A DNA stretch of 64,000 nt from Pseudomonas wayambapalatensis (lineage in GTDB: Bacteria > Pseudomonadota > Gammaproteobacteria > Pseudomonadales > Pseudomonadaceae), in the NCBI GenBank assembly GCA_014268975.2, contig CP077096.1, forward strand, positions 3,571,501 to 3,635,500. Reading direction: 5' to 3'. A model generated the notes under the pieces. That model did no database searches. It saw only the letters and a program-made list of their open reading frames with translations, and was not told where the DNA came from. Shown one piece after another: positions 43,956-55,693 of this stretch (positions within the stretch are counted from its first letter, which is position 1; the number at the start of each line of letters is the position of its first letter). The position numbers and the translations under genes were made by a program.

Positions 43956-43985
43956 CATCGCGGGGCCCGGACTTGCCCCGCGATG
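43956..43985. terminator. Bidirectional REP-like terminator between fusB and the SulP gene
   Basis: Perfect 11-base arms (CATCGCGGGGC and its complement) around eight bases lie between two convergent stops. The core CGCGGGGC resembles pseudomonad REP sequences. Without T-tracts its role as a terminator is inferred from location. Confidence 0.65.
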
Positions 43986-44010
43986 GCGTCGGTCTCGCCG
44001 ACTCAGAACC

Positions 44011-45453
44011 TCAATGCTGCTCGCCTGCCCGCCGCAACAGCTTCTTGCACCGCTCCGACAGATGCACCACGCGCAGGTGCTTGCCCGCACGAGAATACCG
44101 CTCGCGCAGGGTCTTCAACGCGGCGATCGCCGAGTAGTCGACGAAACTCAGGTGCTTGCAGTCCAGCGTCACGCTCTGCGGATCCTGCGCCGGATCGAAC
44201 TGCTCGAGAAACGGTGTGGTCGAGGCGAAGAACAAGGTGCCGTGCACTTGGTAAATCTTGCCGCCCTGGCCGTCCTCGTGGCTATCGGCATACAGCTCAC
44301 GAGCATGCTGCCAGGCGAAGTTGATGGCCGCGATGACAATCCCGAACAGCACCGCAGTGGCCAGGTCCGTCAGTACCGTGACCACCGTTACTGCAATGAT
44401 CGCCAACACATCGCTTTTCGGCACCTTGTGCAGCACTCGCAGCGACGCCCAGGCAAAGGTCTGCTGCGCCACGACGAACATCACCCCGACCAGTGCGGCC
44501 AGCGGAATACGCTCGATCAGCGGCGACAGGAACAACACGAACAGCAGGATCATCACCCCCGCCACTACGCCCGACAGCCGACCGCGGCCATTGGAACTCA
44601 GGTTGATCACGGTCTGGCCGATCATCGCGCAGCCGCCCATGCCACCGCACAGCCCCGACACCATGTTGGCCGCGCCCAGGGCCACACATTCACGATCAGG
44701 GAAACCGCGGCTCTCGGTGATCTCATCGGTGAGATTGAGGGTCAGCAGGGTTTCCAGCAGACCGACCATGGCCATCAACAGCGCATAGGGGGCGATGATC
44801 TTGAGCGTCTCAAGGTTCCAGGGCACCTCCGGCCAGGCCAGTTGCGGCAGGCCACCGGCGATGTGCGCCATGTCGCCGAGGGTGCGGGTCGGCAGCTCGA
44901 GCAGGTAGACCAGCAGGCCCACACCGAGAATAGCCACCAGCGCAGGCGGCACCGCGCGGGTCAGCTTCGGCAGTACGTAGACCACCAGCATCGTCAGGGC
45001 TACCAGACCGACCATCAGCAGCAGCGGCTTCCCGCCGAGCCAGTGCTCGCCGTCCTTGAAATGCTCGAGCTGGGCCATGGCGATGACAATGGCCAGGCCA
45101 TTGACGAAGCCAAGCATCACCGGGTAAGGCACCAGCCGCACCAGCTTCCCAAGACGCAGCACGCCGAACAGGATCATCACGATCCCGCCAAGCAGCACCG
45201 TGGCCAACAGATACTGGGCACCGTGCTGCACGACCAGTGCGACGATCACCACCGCCATCGACCCGGCGGCGCCGGAGATCATTCCTGGGCGACCGCCGAA
45301 CAACGCGGTCAGCGTGCAAATGATGAAGGCACCGTAGAGCCCCATCAGCGGATTGAGGTGCGCCACCAAGGCGAAGGCGATGCACTCGGGCACCAGGGCG
45401 AAGGAGGTGGTCAGGCCAGCGAGGACGTCGGCGCGAAGTCGGGCGGGTTTCAT
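44011..45453 (-). CDS. SulP-family anion transporter with STAS domain
   Basis: The 480-residue protein has about 11 hydrophobic segments. It starts with the family motif LRADVLAGLTTSFALVPECIAFA, includes GAAGSMAVVIVALVVQHG, and has a C-terminal STAS domain from about 385 (QSVTLDCKHLSFVDYSAIAALKTL). SulP proteins move sulfate, bicarbonate or C4-dicarboxylates; the substrate is not readable here. The ATG follows CAGGATC; an upstream in-frame start is less likely. Confidence 0.9.
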   Translation of the reverse strand: MKPARLRADVLAGLTTSFALVPECIAFALVAHLNPLMGLYGAFIICTLTALFGGRPGMISGAAGSMAVVIVALVVQHGAQYLLATVLLGGIVMILFGVLRLGKLVRLVPYPVMLGFVNGLAIVIAMAQLEHFKDGEHWLGGKPLLLMVGLVALTMLVVYVLPKLTRAVPPALVAILGVGLLVYLLELPTRTLGDMAHIAGGLPQLAWPEVPWNLETLKIIAPYALLMAMVGLLETLLTLNLTDEITESRGFPDRECVALGAANMVSGLCGGMGGCAMIGQTVINLSSNGRGRLSGVVAGVMILLFVLFLSPLIERIPLAALVGVMFVVAQQTFAWASLRVLHKVPKSDVLAIIAVTVVTVLTDLATAVLFGIVIAAINFAWQHARELYADSHEDGQGGKIYQVHGTLFFASTTPFLEQFDPAQDPQSVTLDCKHLSFVDYSAIAALKTLRERYSRAGKHLRVVHLSERCKKLLRRAGEQH

Positions 45454-45584
45454 GTAGATCCTGTGAAGTGTCCAGTCATGGCGACGGCGCGCGCGCAATG
45501 GGAGCAACCCATCACCCACGCAGAAGCAAAAACGAAGGGCGCGATGTTACGGAATTTGTCTGACAGCGGCCACCGCCGCTCTGC

Positions 45585-47294
45585 TCAGCGCACCCGCTCC
45601 CGGCTCTGCACCGCAAGATCCAGCGCGCGCTGCATGTCCAGCCGCGCCGAGCGACCCAGGTCCGGGTCATTGAGGCGGCCATTGCGCTCCGACGGCAGGA
45701 TCGGCGCAGTCAGGTCCTCGGCATCCATCGCCTCGAAGTCCTGTTCAGAGCCCATGGTCAGGGAGCTGCGGCGCAGCAACATACGCACCTGCTCGGGCGT
45801 AAGCTGCGGATTGATCGACAACATCGCTGCCACCGTCGAAGCCACCAACGGCGTCGCGTAGGACGTACCGCAGTGCGGCTTGCCGGCATCGGCAGGTTGC
45901 AGGCAGGCCGCTGCACTGACATCCACACGCATGTCGACGTTGGAGCTGCGGCGCTTGACCACATGCTGCGGATCCTCGACCGCGGTGTCGCGCTCGCCGC
46001 GTTGATGCCCGCCCACCACCAGCAACTGCTCGGTCACGAACGACGATGGCAAACGGTATTCATCGGTGCCAGACCATGACGAGCCATTGCCCGCCGAATT
46101 GACCACCACCACATCCGGGTGCTCGCTGCGCAGCCACAGGAAGAATTCCTCGAGCAACTCCTCGTAGCCACTCATGGCCAACCCCGAGCGCACCAGCGAA
46201 TCGACCTCGTCGCCCTCCACGTTTTTGGCGCCCACGCGGTGGATACCCCAACTCCAGTTGAGCACCCGTACGCCGTCCTCGACCAGGTTGACCGACGCGG
46301 CGATGTTGGCGGTGATACCTGCATCCGAGTTGCGCTCGACGATCACCTCGAACCCGGGGCTGGCCTTGCCCAGGCCGCTGAGAAAGCCACCTGCCGCCCC
46401 CTCCCCGCGCCCGGCCAGGATACCGGCGACGTGGCTGCCGTGGCTCTGCGCACGTGCGCCGTCGCGGCCGTAAAGGCAGGTCTGTCTTGGCCCGCAGGCG
46501 CCGCGATAAACCTGAAAGGGCGCAGCGTCGAAATCCAGCTCGCGCTCGATCACGCCCACACGTATCGGCTGTACAGGCACGTTCGAGGCCGGGACCCGGC
46601 GCTGGTAGTAGTACAGGGCATCCGTGAAACGATTGGCCGCCCACTCATCTGCCTGGTCGATGACCGTAGCCTTGCCGCCCTCGCCTTCCTCACCTCGCTC
46701 CGGCGCCGACTCTTCGACGATCACCGCGTCCACGCTTATCTCGCTGCCCATGCGCAGGATCATCGCATCGCGCTGTACAAGATCACGTACCGGAAGGCGC
46801 AGTTGGTAGACGTTCAACGGCGGGATCGCCCCCACCACCTGCGCACCATATTTGTTGGCGATACGTTGCGCCTCCTCGCGCCCGTTGTGCTTTTCCTCGA
46901 TCAACAGGCTGACCAGGTCGAGGTAGGTGGTCAGGCCGTCCATGTTCCTGGCCACCTCGTGCGGGCCTGCGGCGACCACATGGCTGCGCTGGCGAGTGAG
47001 CCAGACCGGATTGCTTTTCTGCCCGCTGACCTGCAGCCACAAAGCAGCGCTCGGACCGGGCTGGTCGAGCGTGAACTCGAGCCTGTCGCCCTCGCGCTGC
47101 ACGGCATTGGCAGGCAAGGCCCGGTCACCCAGCCACACCTGTGGAGCCTGGTGCTCCAGACCTTGCGCGCGCAGGCACCAGTGCTGCGAGGCCTCGGACA
47201 GCAAATCGCCGCAGCGCTGCAACTGCTGGATGCGCGGTTCGGCGATGGCACTCTGTCCAAGAACAAGCAACAACAAAGGTAGGTAGTGCTTCAT
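45585..47294 (-). CDS. Exported subtilisin-like (S8) protease with atypical catalytic Asp position
   Basis: The 569-residue precursor has a signal peptide (MKHYLPLLLLVLGQSAIA), a ~220-residue N-terminal region, then a subtilase domain at about 240-500. His285 (HGSHVAG), oxyanion Asn403 (NSAGN) and Ser478 (GTSYATP) are all present. The strand that should carry the catalytic Asp reads IRVGVIERELDFD, placing Glu250 where Asp is expected, with Asp254/256 nearby. It may be a low-activity or specialised protease. It is divergent from an exported secretin-domain protein. Confidence 0.8.
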   Translation of the reverse strand: MKHYLPLLLLVLGQSAIAEPRIQQLQRCGDLLSEASQHWCLRAQGLEHQAPQVWLGDRALPANAVQREGDRLEFTLDQPGPSAALWLQVSGQKSNPVWLTRQRSHVVAAGPHEVARNMDGLTTYLDLVSLLIEEKHNGREEAQRIANKYGAQVVGAIPPLNVYQLRLPVRDLVQRDAMILRMGSEISVDAVIVEESAPERGEEGEGGKATVIDQADEWAANRFTDALYYYQRRVPASNVPVQPIRVGVIERELDFDAAPFQVYRGACGPRQTCLYGRDGARAQSHGSHVAGILAGRGEGAAGGFLSGLGKASPGFEVIVERNSDAGITANIAASVNLVEDGVRVLNWSWGIHRVGAKNVEGDEVDSLVRSGLAMSGYEELLEEFFLWLRSEHPDVVVVNSAGNGSSWSGTDEYRLPSSFVTEQLLVVGGHQRGERDTAVEDPQHVVKRRSSNVDMRVDVSAAACLQPADAGKPHCGTSYATPLVASTVAAMLSINPQLTPEQVRMLLRRSSLTMGSEQDFEAMDAEDLTAPILPSERNGRLNDPDLGRSARLDMQRALDLAVQSRERVR

Positions 47295-47475
47295 GCTGAA
47301 GGTCTGCAATGGTCTTTTTGCTGCGACCCCAGCGCTCAGGCGATGGTTCAGCTGTTGACGGTAGCCCTCGAAAGCTCCGCAGCCGCACTGCAAATTTCAA
47401 ATCCCTGTGATCCAGACACGGCACAATGCTGGCAAATTTGCCATCATGTCTATTCAACCTGCGGAGACCACCTAC

Positions 47476-48210
47476 ATGCCGCTACGCCCCCTTGTCACCG
47501 CCCTGCTGCTGGCGGCCAGCCTCACCGCACAGGCGGCCACCGAAGTCGTGCCGCTGCAGCACCGCAGCAGCGCCGAGCTGCTGCCGACCGCCCAGTCCTT
47601 TCTTGGAAAGGACGGAACCGTCAGCGCCTTCGAGAACAAATTGATCGTCAATGCCAGCCCGGAACGCATCGACGACCTGCGCGCCTTGCTACAGCAGTTG
47701 GACACTGCGCCCAAACGCCTGCTGATCAGCGTTGACAACAACGACAGCAACTACCAGGACAACCGCGGCAACGCCCGGGTCATCCAGTACGGCACCAGCA
47801 ACCGCGAAGGCGGCCTGCAGCAGATCCAGGCCAGCGAAGGCCAGCCGGCACTGATCCAGATCGGCCAGAGCATCCCCATCACCAGCACCTCGACCGATGG
47901 TTACGGACGCATCCAGAGCGACACCCAATACCGCAATGTGACCCAGGGTTTCTACGTCACGCCGAGCGTCAGCGGTGAAACGGTTCGTCTGCAAATCAGC
48001 ACCAATAATGATCGAATGAGCCAGGAACGCCAGGATGTAGTGAAAGTGCAGAGCACCGACACGACCATCTCGGGCAAGCTCGGCGAGTGGATCACCCTGG
48101 CGGGGTACAACCAGCAGAGCCAGGCCGAAAACAGCCCTTCGGCCCTCACCTACAGCACCCAGCGCGGTGAAAACATGACGCTACGCGTCAAAGTCGACCT
48201 TCTCGACTGA
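47476..48210 (+). CDS. Exported secretin-domain-like protein
   Basis: The 244-residue protein has a signal peptide (cut near AQA/ATE, residue 20) and a short N1/secretin-like domain at about 24-75 (LQHRSSAELLPTAQSFLGKD, then KLIVNASPERIDDLRALLQQ). A second half resembles part of a secretin core (ISVDNND, IQIGQSIPITSTST, GFYVTPSVSGETVRLQIST) but is too short to form a channel. The ATG follows GGAG. The role is unknown; no secretion operon is nearby. The divergent S8 protease is its only functional neighbour. Confidence 0.75.
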   Translation: MPLRPLVTALLLAASLTAQAATEVVPLQHRSSAELLPTAQSFLGKDGTVSAFENKLIVNASPERIDDLRALLQQLDTAPKRLLISVDNNDSNYQDNRGNARVIQYGTSNREGGLQQIQASEGQPALIQIGQSIPITSTSTDGYGRIQSDTQYRNVTQGFYVTPSVSGETVRLQISTNNDRMSQERQDVVKVQSTDTTISGKLGEWITLAGYNQQSQAENSPSALTYSTQRGENMTLRVKVDLLD

Positions 48211-48218
48211 TCCCAGGC

Positions 48219-48248
48219 AGTTCAAGGCCTCGACCAAGGGCCTTGAAA
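48219..48248 (+). terminator. Hairpin after the secretin-domain gene
   Basis: Arms around TTCAAGGCC and GGCCTTGAA, separated by nine bases, begin a few bases after the stop codon. No T-tract follows closely, so efficiency is uncertain. From here to 48705 no gene is seen. Confidence 0.5.
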
Positions 48249-48309
48249 CTGACTGCAGAGTCGCATTAGACCAAAGATGTAGTAAGCCAAAAAAAGCACT
48301 ACAAAACAT

Positions 48310-48339
48310 TTGACAGGCTCTTTTCGCCAAGGGCATGAT
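48310..48339 (+). promoter_or_regulatory. Candidate sigma-70 promoter for aceA
   Basis: A perfect -35 (TTGACA, 48310-48315) is followed after 18 bases by CATGAT (48334-48339), a four-of-six -10. If used, the aceA transcript would carry a leader of about 360 bases with GC-rich hairpins (for example GGACGCC/GGCGTCC arms near 48380-48410). I see no other gene in 48211-48705. Confidence 0.4.
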
Positions 48340-48705
48340 GGCCTCGCTCCCGCTAATCAGGGGCCCTGGCAAGGGCCTTCGGGACGCCCTCCCGATACCC
48401 CTGGAGGCGTCCTGTGTCTATACGGCCCACAAGGCGGTTCGACGGGATTGCGACTGCAACGAAGAAGTTGTCCCGAGGGACGGAAGCGCATCACCGCAGA
48501 ACCGGCAATCGACGTCGCACCGCAGCAAGGCATCCACGAGCCGACCTGCTGGGGACACCTTCGCCTGAACTGCACCCCCTTCCCCTTCGAGCCTTCCCCG
48601 TTCGCCGCCGCACTCCCCCGGACAGGACAGCCGCCAGGCCTCTGATTCCGCGACCTGAGCATCCGCACAACTACACTCAAGATCGATGCGACGAGGTTTA
48701 TTTCC

Positions 48706-50031
<1,326 letters not shown>

Positions 50032-50050
50032 TAGTGGGTTGCTGACAGAG

Positions 50051-50085
50051 GCCCGGGGCTTGAGAAAGCCCCGGGCTTTCTTTTG
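50051..50085 (+). terminator. Rho-independent terminator of aceA
   Basis: Eleven-base GC-rich arms (50051-50061 and 50066-50076) around GAGA are followed by TTTCTTTTG. It starts 19 bases after the aceA stop. Confidence 0.9.
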
Positions 50086-50449
50086 CCTGCCGCCCCACCA
50101 CTGCCTCCCCCTGCAGGCGCCTAATGTCCTGACGACGAGCCAACCCCCGAGATCAGGGCTATGCTTGAGGCAGCACAGCAAGCAAGGACTGCCACATGCC
50201 TCGTCCAAGCCAACGCCTGGATGCCCTCTATATTAAGAAGCACAGCCCGCACCCTGCTTGCTCGCTTGCGCCTCCTTGCCATTGCAGCCCGCCCCGTAGC
50301 CCCGTCTTTCGCCGAAACATTGACCCGGAGCGGTGCACGAGAACGCTGCAACTGCTAGAACGAGAGTTTTTCTCATTTGCAAGTGACAAGATTGTGAATT
50401 GAACTAGGCAGGTAACAGATGAGGAAAGAAACAGCGGCTCACCCCAAAT

Positions 50450-50468
50450 GATATTAATTATCATTATT
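50450..50468 (-). promoter_or_regulatory. Fur-box-like sequence upstream of nuoA
   Basis: On the minus strand the 19 bases AATAATGATAATTAATATC match the Fur consensus GATAATGATAATCATTATC at 16 of 19 positions. It lies 270 bases upstream of nuoA in an AT-rich stretch. The 50086-50738 interval otherwise shows only unconvincing short frames. Whether the site serves nuoA or an unseen small RNA is open. Confidence 0.45.
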
Positions 50469-50738
50469 AAATTGAAGACTCGTTACACCAACCAAGAAAC
50501 ATAATTAACAAATCTGGTTGGAATGCCCGAAACTCAAGGCTTTCAGCCATTTACGAAAGATTTTTGTTCTTAATCCTACGAATAAATTTGCGCTGGAAAT
50601 TTTACTTGCCGTGGGTTTACCCATAAAATCAGCGCGATTGATTCAGCTGCGACATTTGGTCACTGCGTCAGCGACACCGCGTCGCCGCTCTACTTATTTC
50701 AGACTGCAGAGCTGGGTCTCTGTATAAGGATTTCAAGC

Positions 50739-51152
50739 ATGTCCGATTCGGCAGGACTCATCGCCCACAACTGGGGCTTTGCCATCTTCCTCCTGGGTGT
50801 CGTCGGCCTGTGTGCCTTCATGCTCGGCCTGTCCAGCCTGCTCGGCAGCAAGGCTTGGGGCCGCGCCAAGAACGAACCCTTCGAATCCGGCATGCTGCCC
50901 GTAGGCAGCGCCCGCCTGCGCCTGTCCGCCAAATTCTATCTGGTCGCGATGCTGTTCGTGATCTTCGATATCGAAGCCCTCTTTCTCTTTGCATGGTCTG
51001 TGTCCGTCCGCGAAAGCGGCTGGACCGGATTCGTCGAAGCTCTCGTTTTCATAGCAATTCTGTTGGCAGGTCTTGTCTACCTTTGGCGCGTCGGTGCTCT
51101 TGATTGGGCTCCCGAAGGTCGTCGCAAGCGGCAAGCGAAGCTGAAACAATGA
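50739..51152 (+). CDS. nuoA: NADH-quinone oxidoreductase subunit A
   Basis: The 137-residue membrane subunit has three helices and the motif [29 protein letters not shown] typical of NuoA, with [15 protein letters not shown] before it. It is the first gene of the complex I operon. The ATG follows AAGGA. It closes the quinone cavity with NuoH and NuoB. Confidence 0.96.
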   Translation: MSDSAGLIAHNWGFAIFLLGVVGLCAFMLGLSSLLGSKAWGRAKNEPFESGMLPVGSARLRLSAKFYLVAMLFVIFDIEALFLFAWSVSVRESGWTGFVEALVFIAILLAGLVYLWRVGALDWAPEGRRKRQAKLKQ

Positions 51153-51162
51153 GGCTTTGGCA

Positions 51163-51840
51163 ATGCAATACAATCTCACCAGAATCGATCCGGATGCGCC
51201 CAACGAGCAGTACCCGGTAGGTGATCGGGAAACCGTCACCGACCAACTGCTGGAGGACCAGGTCCACAAGAACATCTACATGGGGAAACTCGAAGATGTG
51301 CTGCGTGGCGCGGTCAACTGGGGTCGCAAGAACTCCCTCTGGCCGTACAACTTCGGCCTGTCCTGCTGCTACGTGGAAATGACCACGGCCTTCACGGCAC
51401 CCCACGACATCGCCCGCTTCGGCGCCGAAGTCATCCGGGCGTCGCCGCGCCAGGCTGACTTCATGGTCGTCGCCGGTACCTGCTTCATCAAGATGGCGCC
51501 GATCATCCAGCGCCTCTACGAGCAGATGCTCGAACCCAAGTGGGTCATCTCCATGGGTTCGTGCGCCAACTCCGGTGGCATGTACGACATCTACTCGGTC
51601 GTTCAGGGGGTCGACAAGTTCCTCCCCGTGGACGTGTACGTGCCTGGCTGCCCGCCGCGCCCCGAAGCCTTCCTGCAAGGCTTGATGCTGCTGCAGGAAT
51701 CGATCGGCCAGGAGCGACGCCCACTCTCCTGGGTTGTCGGCGATCAAGGCATTTACCGTGCCGAGATGCCCGCCCAGAAGGACCTGCGTCGCGAACAGCG
51801 TATCGCGGTAACCAACCTGCGCAGCCCCGACGAAGTCTGA
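51163..51840 (+). CDS. nuoB: NADH-quinone oxidoreductase subunit B
   Basis: The 225-residue subunit carries the N2 [4Fe-4S] ligands: the double cysteine in [10 protein letters not shown], the cysteine in [10 protein letters not shown] and the one in [12 protein letters not shown] chose the ATG at 51163 with GAGG nine bases upstream. It passes electrons to quinone at the NuoB/NuoD interface. Confidence 0.97.
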   Translation: MQYNLTRIDPDAPNEQYPVGDRETVTDQLLEDQVHKNIYMGKLEDVLRGAVNWGRKNSLWPYNFGLSCCYVEMTTAFTAPHDIARFGAEVIRASPRQADFMVVAGTCFIKMAPIIQRLYEQMLEPKWVISMGSCANSGGMYDIYSVVQGVDKFLPVDVYVPGCPPRPEAFLQGLMLLQESIGQERRPLSWVVGDQGIYRAEMPAQKDLRREQRIAVTNLRSPDEV

Positions 51841-51900
51841 TCCAGCGACCTGCCGCCCGCTCCCCAGGAGCCGGCGGCCTGGCTTCATTCTCTACGTTGA

Positions 51901-53700
<1,800 letters not shown>

Positions 53701-53702
53701 GC

Positions 53703-54200
53703 ATGAACAGCACGCTTATCCAAACCGACCGTTTCGCCCTGAGCGAAACCGAGCGCTCGGCCATCGAGCACGAGATGCACCACTACGAAGACCCGCGCGC
53801 GGCGTCCATCGAAGCCTTGAAAATCGTACAGAAGGAACGCGGCTGGGTGCCGGACGGCGCCATCTACGCAATCGGCGAAGTGCTGGGCATCCCTGCCAGC
53901 GACGTCGAGGGCGTGGCCACCTTCTACAGCCAGATCTTCCGCCAGCCGGTCGGTCGCCACATCATTCGCGTGTGCGACAGCATGGTCTGCTATATCGGCG
54001 GCCATGAATCGGTTGTCAGTCAGATCCAGAGCGAGCTGGGCATCGGCCTGGGCCAGACCACCGCCGATGGCCGCTTCACCCTGCTGCCGGTGTGCTGCCT
54101 GGGCAACTGCGACAAGGCCCCGGCGCTGATGATCGACGACGACACCTTTGGCGACGTGCAGCCTGCCGGCGTCTCCAAACTGCTGGAGGGTTACGTATGA
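53703..54200 (+). CDS. nuoE: NADH-quinone oxidoreductase subunit E
   Basis: The 165-residue subunit has the N1a [2Fe-2S] ligands in [12 protein letters not shown] and [12 protein letters not shown]. It has the usual NuoE pattern [19 protein letters not shown]. It works with NuoF in NADH oxidation. Its stop overlaps nuoF in an ATGA junction. Confidence 0.96.
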   Translation: MNSTLIQTDRFALSETERSAIEHEMHHYEDPRAASIEALKIVQKERGWVPDGAIYAIGEVLGIPASDVEGVATFYSQIFRQPVGRHIIRVCDSMVCYIGGHESVVSQIQSELGIGLGQTTADGRFTLLPVCCLGNCDKAPALMIDDDTFGDVQPAGVSKLLEGYV

Positions 54201-55561
54201 CCATCACTTCCTTCGGCCCGGCCAACCGCATCGCGCGCTCGGCTGAAACCCACCCGCTGACCTGGCGCCTGCGTGACGACGGCGAGCCGGTCTGGCTGAC
54301 CGAGTACGAGTCCAAGAACGGCTACGCCGCGGCCCGCAAGGCCCTGGCCGACATGTCCGCCGACGACATCGTGCAAAGCGTCAAGGACTCCGGCCTCAAG
54401 GGCCGCGGCGGCGCAGGCTTCCCCACTGGCGTGAAGTGGGGCCTGATGCCCAAAGACGAATCCATGAACATCCGCTACCTGCTGTGCAACGCGGACGAAA
54501 TGGAGCCCAACACCTGGAAAGACCGCATGCTGATGGAGCAACAGCCCCATCTGCTGGTCGAGGGCATGCTGATCAGCGCCCGCGCGCTGAAGGCCTACCG
54601 TGGCTACATCTTCCTGCGCGGCGAGTACACCACGGCAGCGAAGAACCTCAACCGTGCCATCGAGGAAGCCAAGGCCGCAGGCCTGCTGGGCAAGAACATC
54701 CTCGGTTCCGGTTTCGACTTCGAACTGTTCGTGCACACTGGTGCCGGGCGCTACATCTGCGGTGAAGAAACCGCACTGATCAACTCGCTCGAAGGCCGTC
54801 GCGCCAACCCGCGCTCCAAGCCGCCCTTCCCTGCCGCCGTCGGCGTGTGGGGCAAGCCGACCTGCGTGAACAACGTCGAAACCCTGTGCAACGTCCCGGC
54901 CATCGTCGCCAACGGCAACGACTGGTACAAGTCGCTGGCCCGCGAAGGCAGCGAAGACCACGGCACCAAACTGATGGGCTTCTCCGGCAAGGTGAAAAAC
55001 CCGGGCCTGTGGGAACTGCCTTTCGGCGTGACCGCCCGCGAGCTGTTCGAAGACTACGCCGGCGGCATGCGCGACGGCTTCAAGCTCAAGTGCTGGCAGC
55101 CAGGTGGTGCCGGTACCGGTTTCCTGCTGCCGGAACACCTGGACGCACAGATGTACGCCGGTGGTATCGCCAAGGTCGGCACCCGTATGGGTACTGGCCT
55201 GGCGATGGCGGTCGACGACAGCATCAACATGGTCTCGCTGCTGCGCAACATGGAAGAGTTCTTCGCCCGCGAATCGTGCGGCTGGTGCACCCCATGCCGC
55301 GACGGCCTGCCATGGAGCGTGAAGATGCTACGCGCCCTGGAGAAAGGCCAAGGCCGCGCCGAAGACATCGAGACCCTGCTGGGTCTGGTCAACTTCCTCG
55401 GCCCAGGCCGCACCTTCTGTGCTCACGCACCGGGTGCCGTGGAGCCGCTGGGCAGTGCCATCAAATACTTCCGGTCCGAGTTCGAGGCCGGTGTCGCGCC
55501 CGCGAGTGCTGCCGACACCCTGCGCCCGAATCTGGCCAAGCCGATTGTGGTCGGCGCATAA
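54197..55561 (+). CDS. nuoF: NADH-quinone oxidoreductase subunit F
   Basis: The 454-residue flavoprotein has the NADH/FMN motif [19 protein letters not shown] near 67-85, the FMN-binding [19 protein letters not shown], and the N3 [4Fe-4S] ligands in [12 protein letters not shown] with a later Cys in FCAHAPG. It starts at the ATGA overlap with nuoE. It oxidises NADH at the tip of the peripheral arm. Confidence 0.97.
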   Translation: MTITSFGPANRIARSAETHPLTWRLRDDGEPVWLTEYESKNGYAAARKALADMSADDIVQSVKDSGLKGRGGAGFPTGVKWGLMPKDESMNIRYLLCNADEMEPNTWKDRMLMEQQPHLLVEGMLISARALKAYRGYIFLRGEYTTAAKNLNRAIEEAKAAGLLGKNILGSGFDFELFVHTGAGRYICGEETALINSLEGRRANPRSKPPFPAAVGVWGKPTCVNNVETLCNVPAIVANGNDWYKSLAREGSEDHGTKLMGFSGKVKNPGLWELPFGVTARELFEDYAGGMRDGFKLKCWQPGGAGTGFLLPEHLDAQMYAGGIAKVGTRMGTGLAMAVDDSINMVSLLRNMEEFFARESCGWCTPCRDGLPWSVKMLRALEKGQGRAEDIETLLGLVNFLGPGRTFCAHAPGAVEPLGSAIKYFRSEFEAGVAPASAADTLRPNLAKPIVVGA

Positions 55562-55693
55562 CAAGATGAATCGCGGGTGGTCCGTGCCACCCGCCAGCTT
55601 GCAGGCCGGCCCGAACCATTCGCGGCCGGCCGCAAGCTCACCGATTTCCATTAGCCACGCCTGCTCACGCGGGCCAACGAAGAACTTTGAACC

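Noticed and set aside
41490..44090. An 866-codon minus-strand open frame across fusB
   Set aside because: It is antisense to EF-G with all GTPase motifs intact, and the translation is low-complexity Val/Gly/His/Asp-rich.
50161..50727. Several short frames between aceA and nuoA (for example 50161-50358, 50228-50464, 50518-50727)
   Set aside because: None has a convincing start site or a protein-like composition; the area is better read as regulatory.
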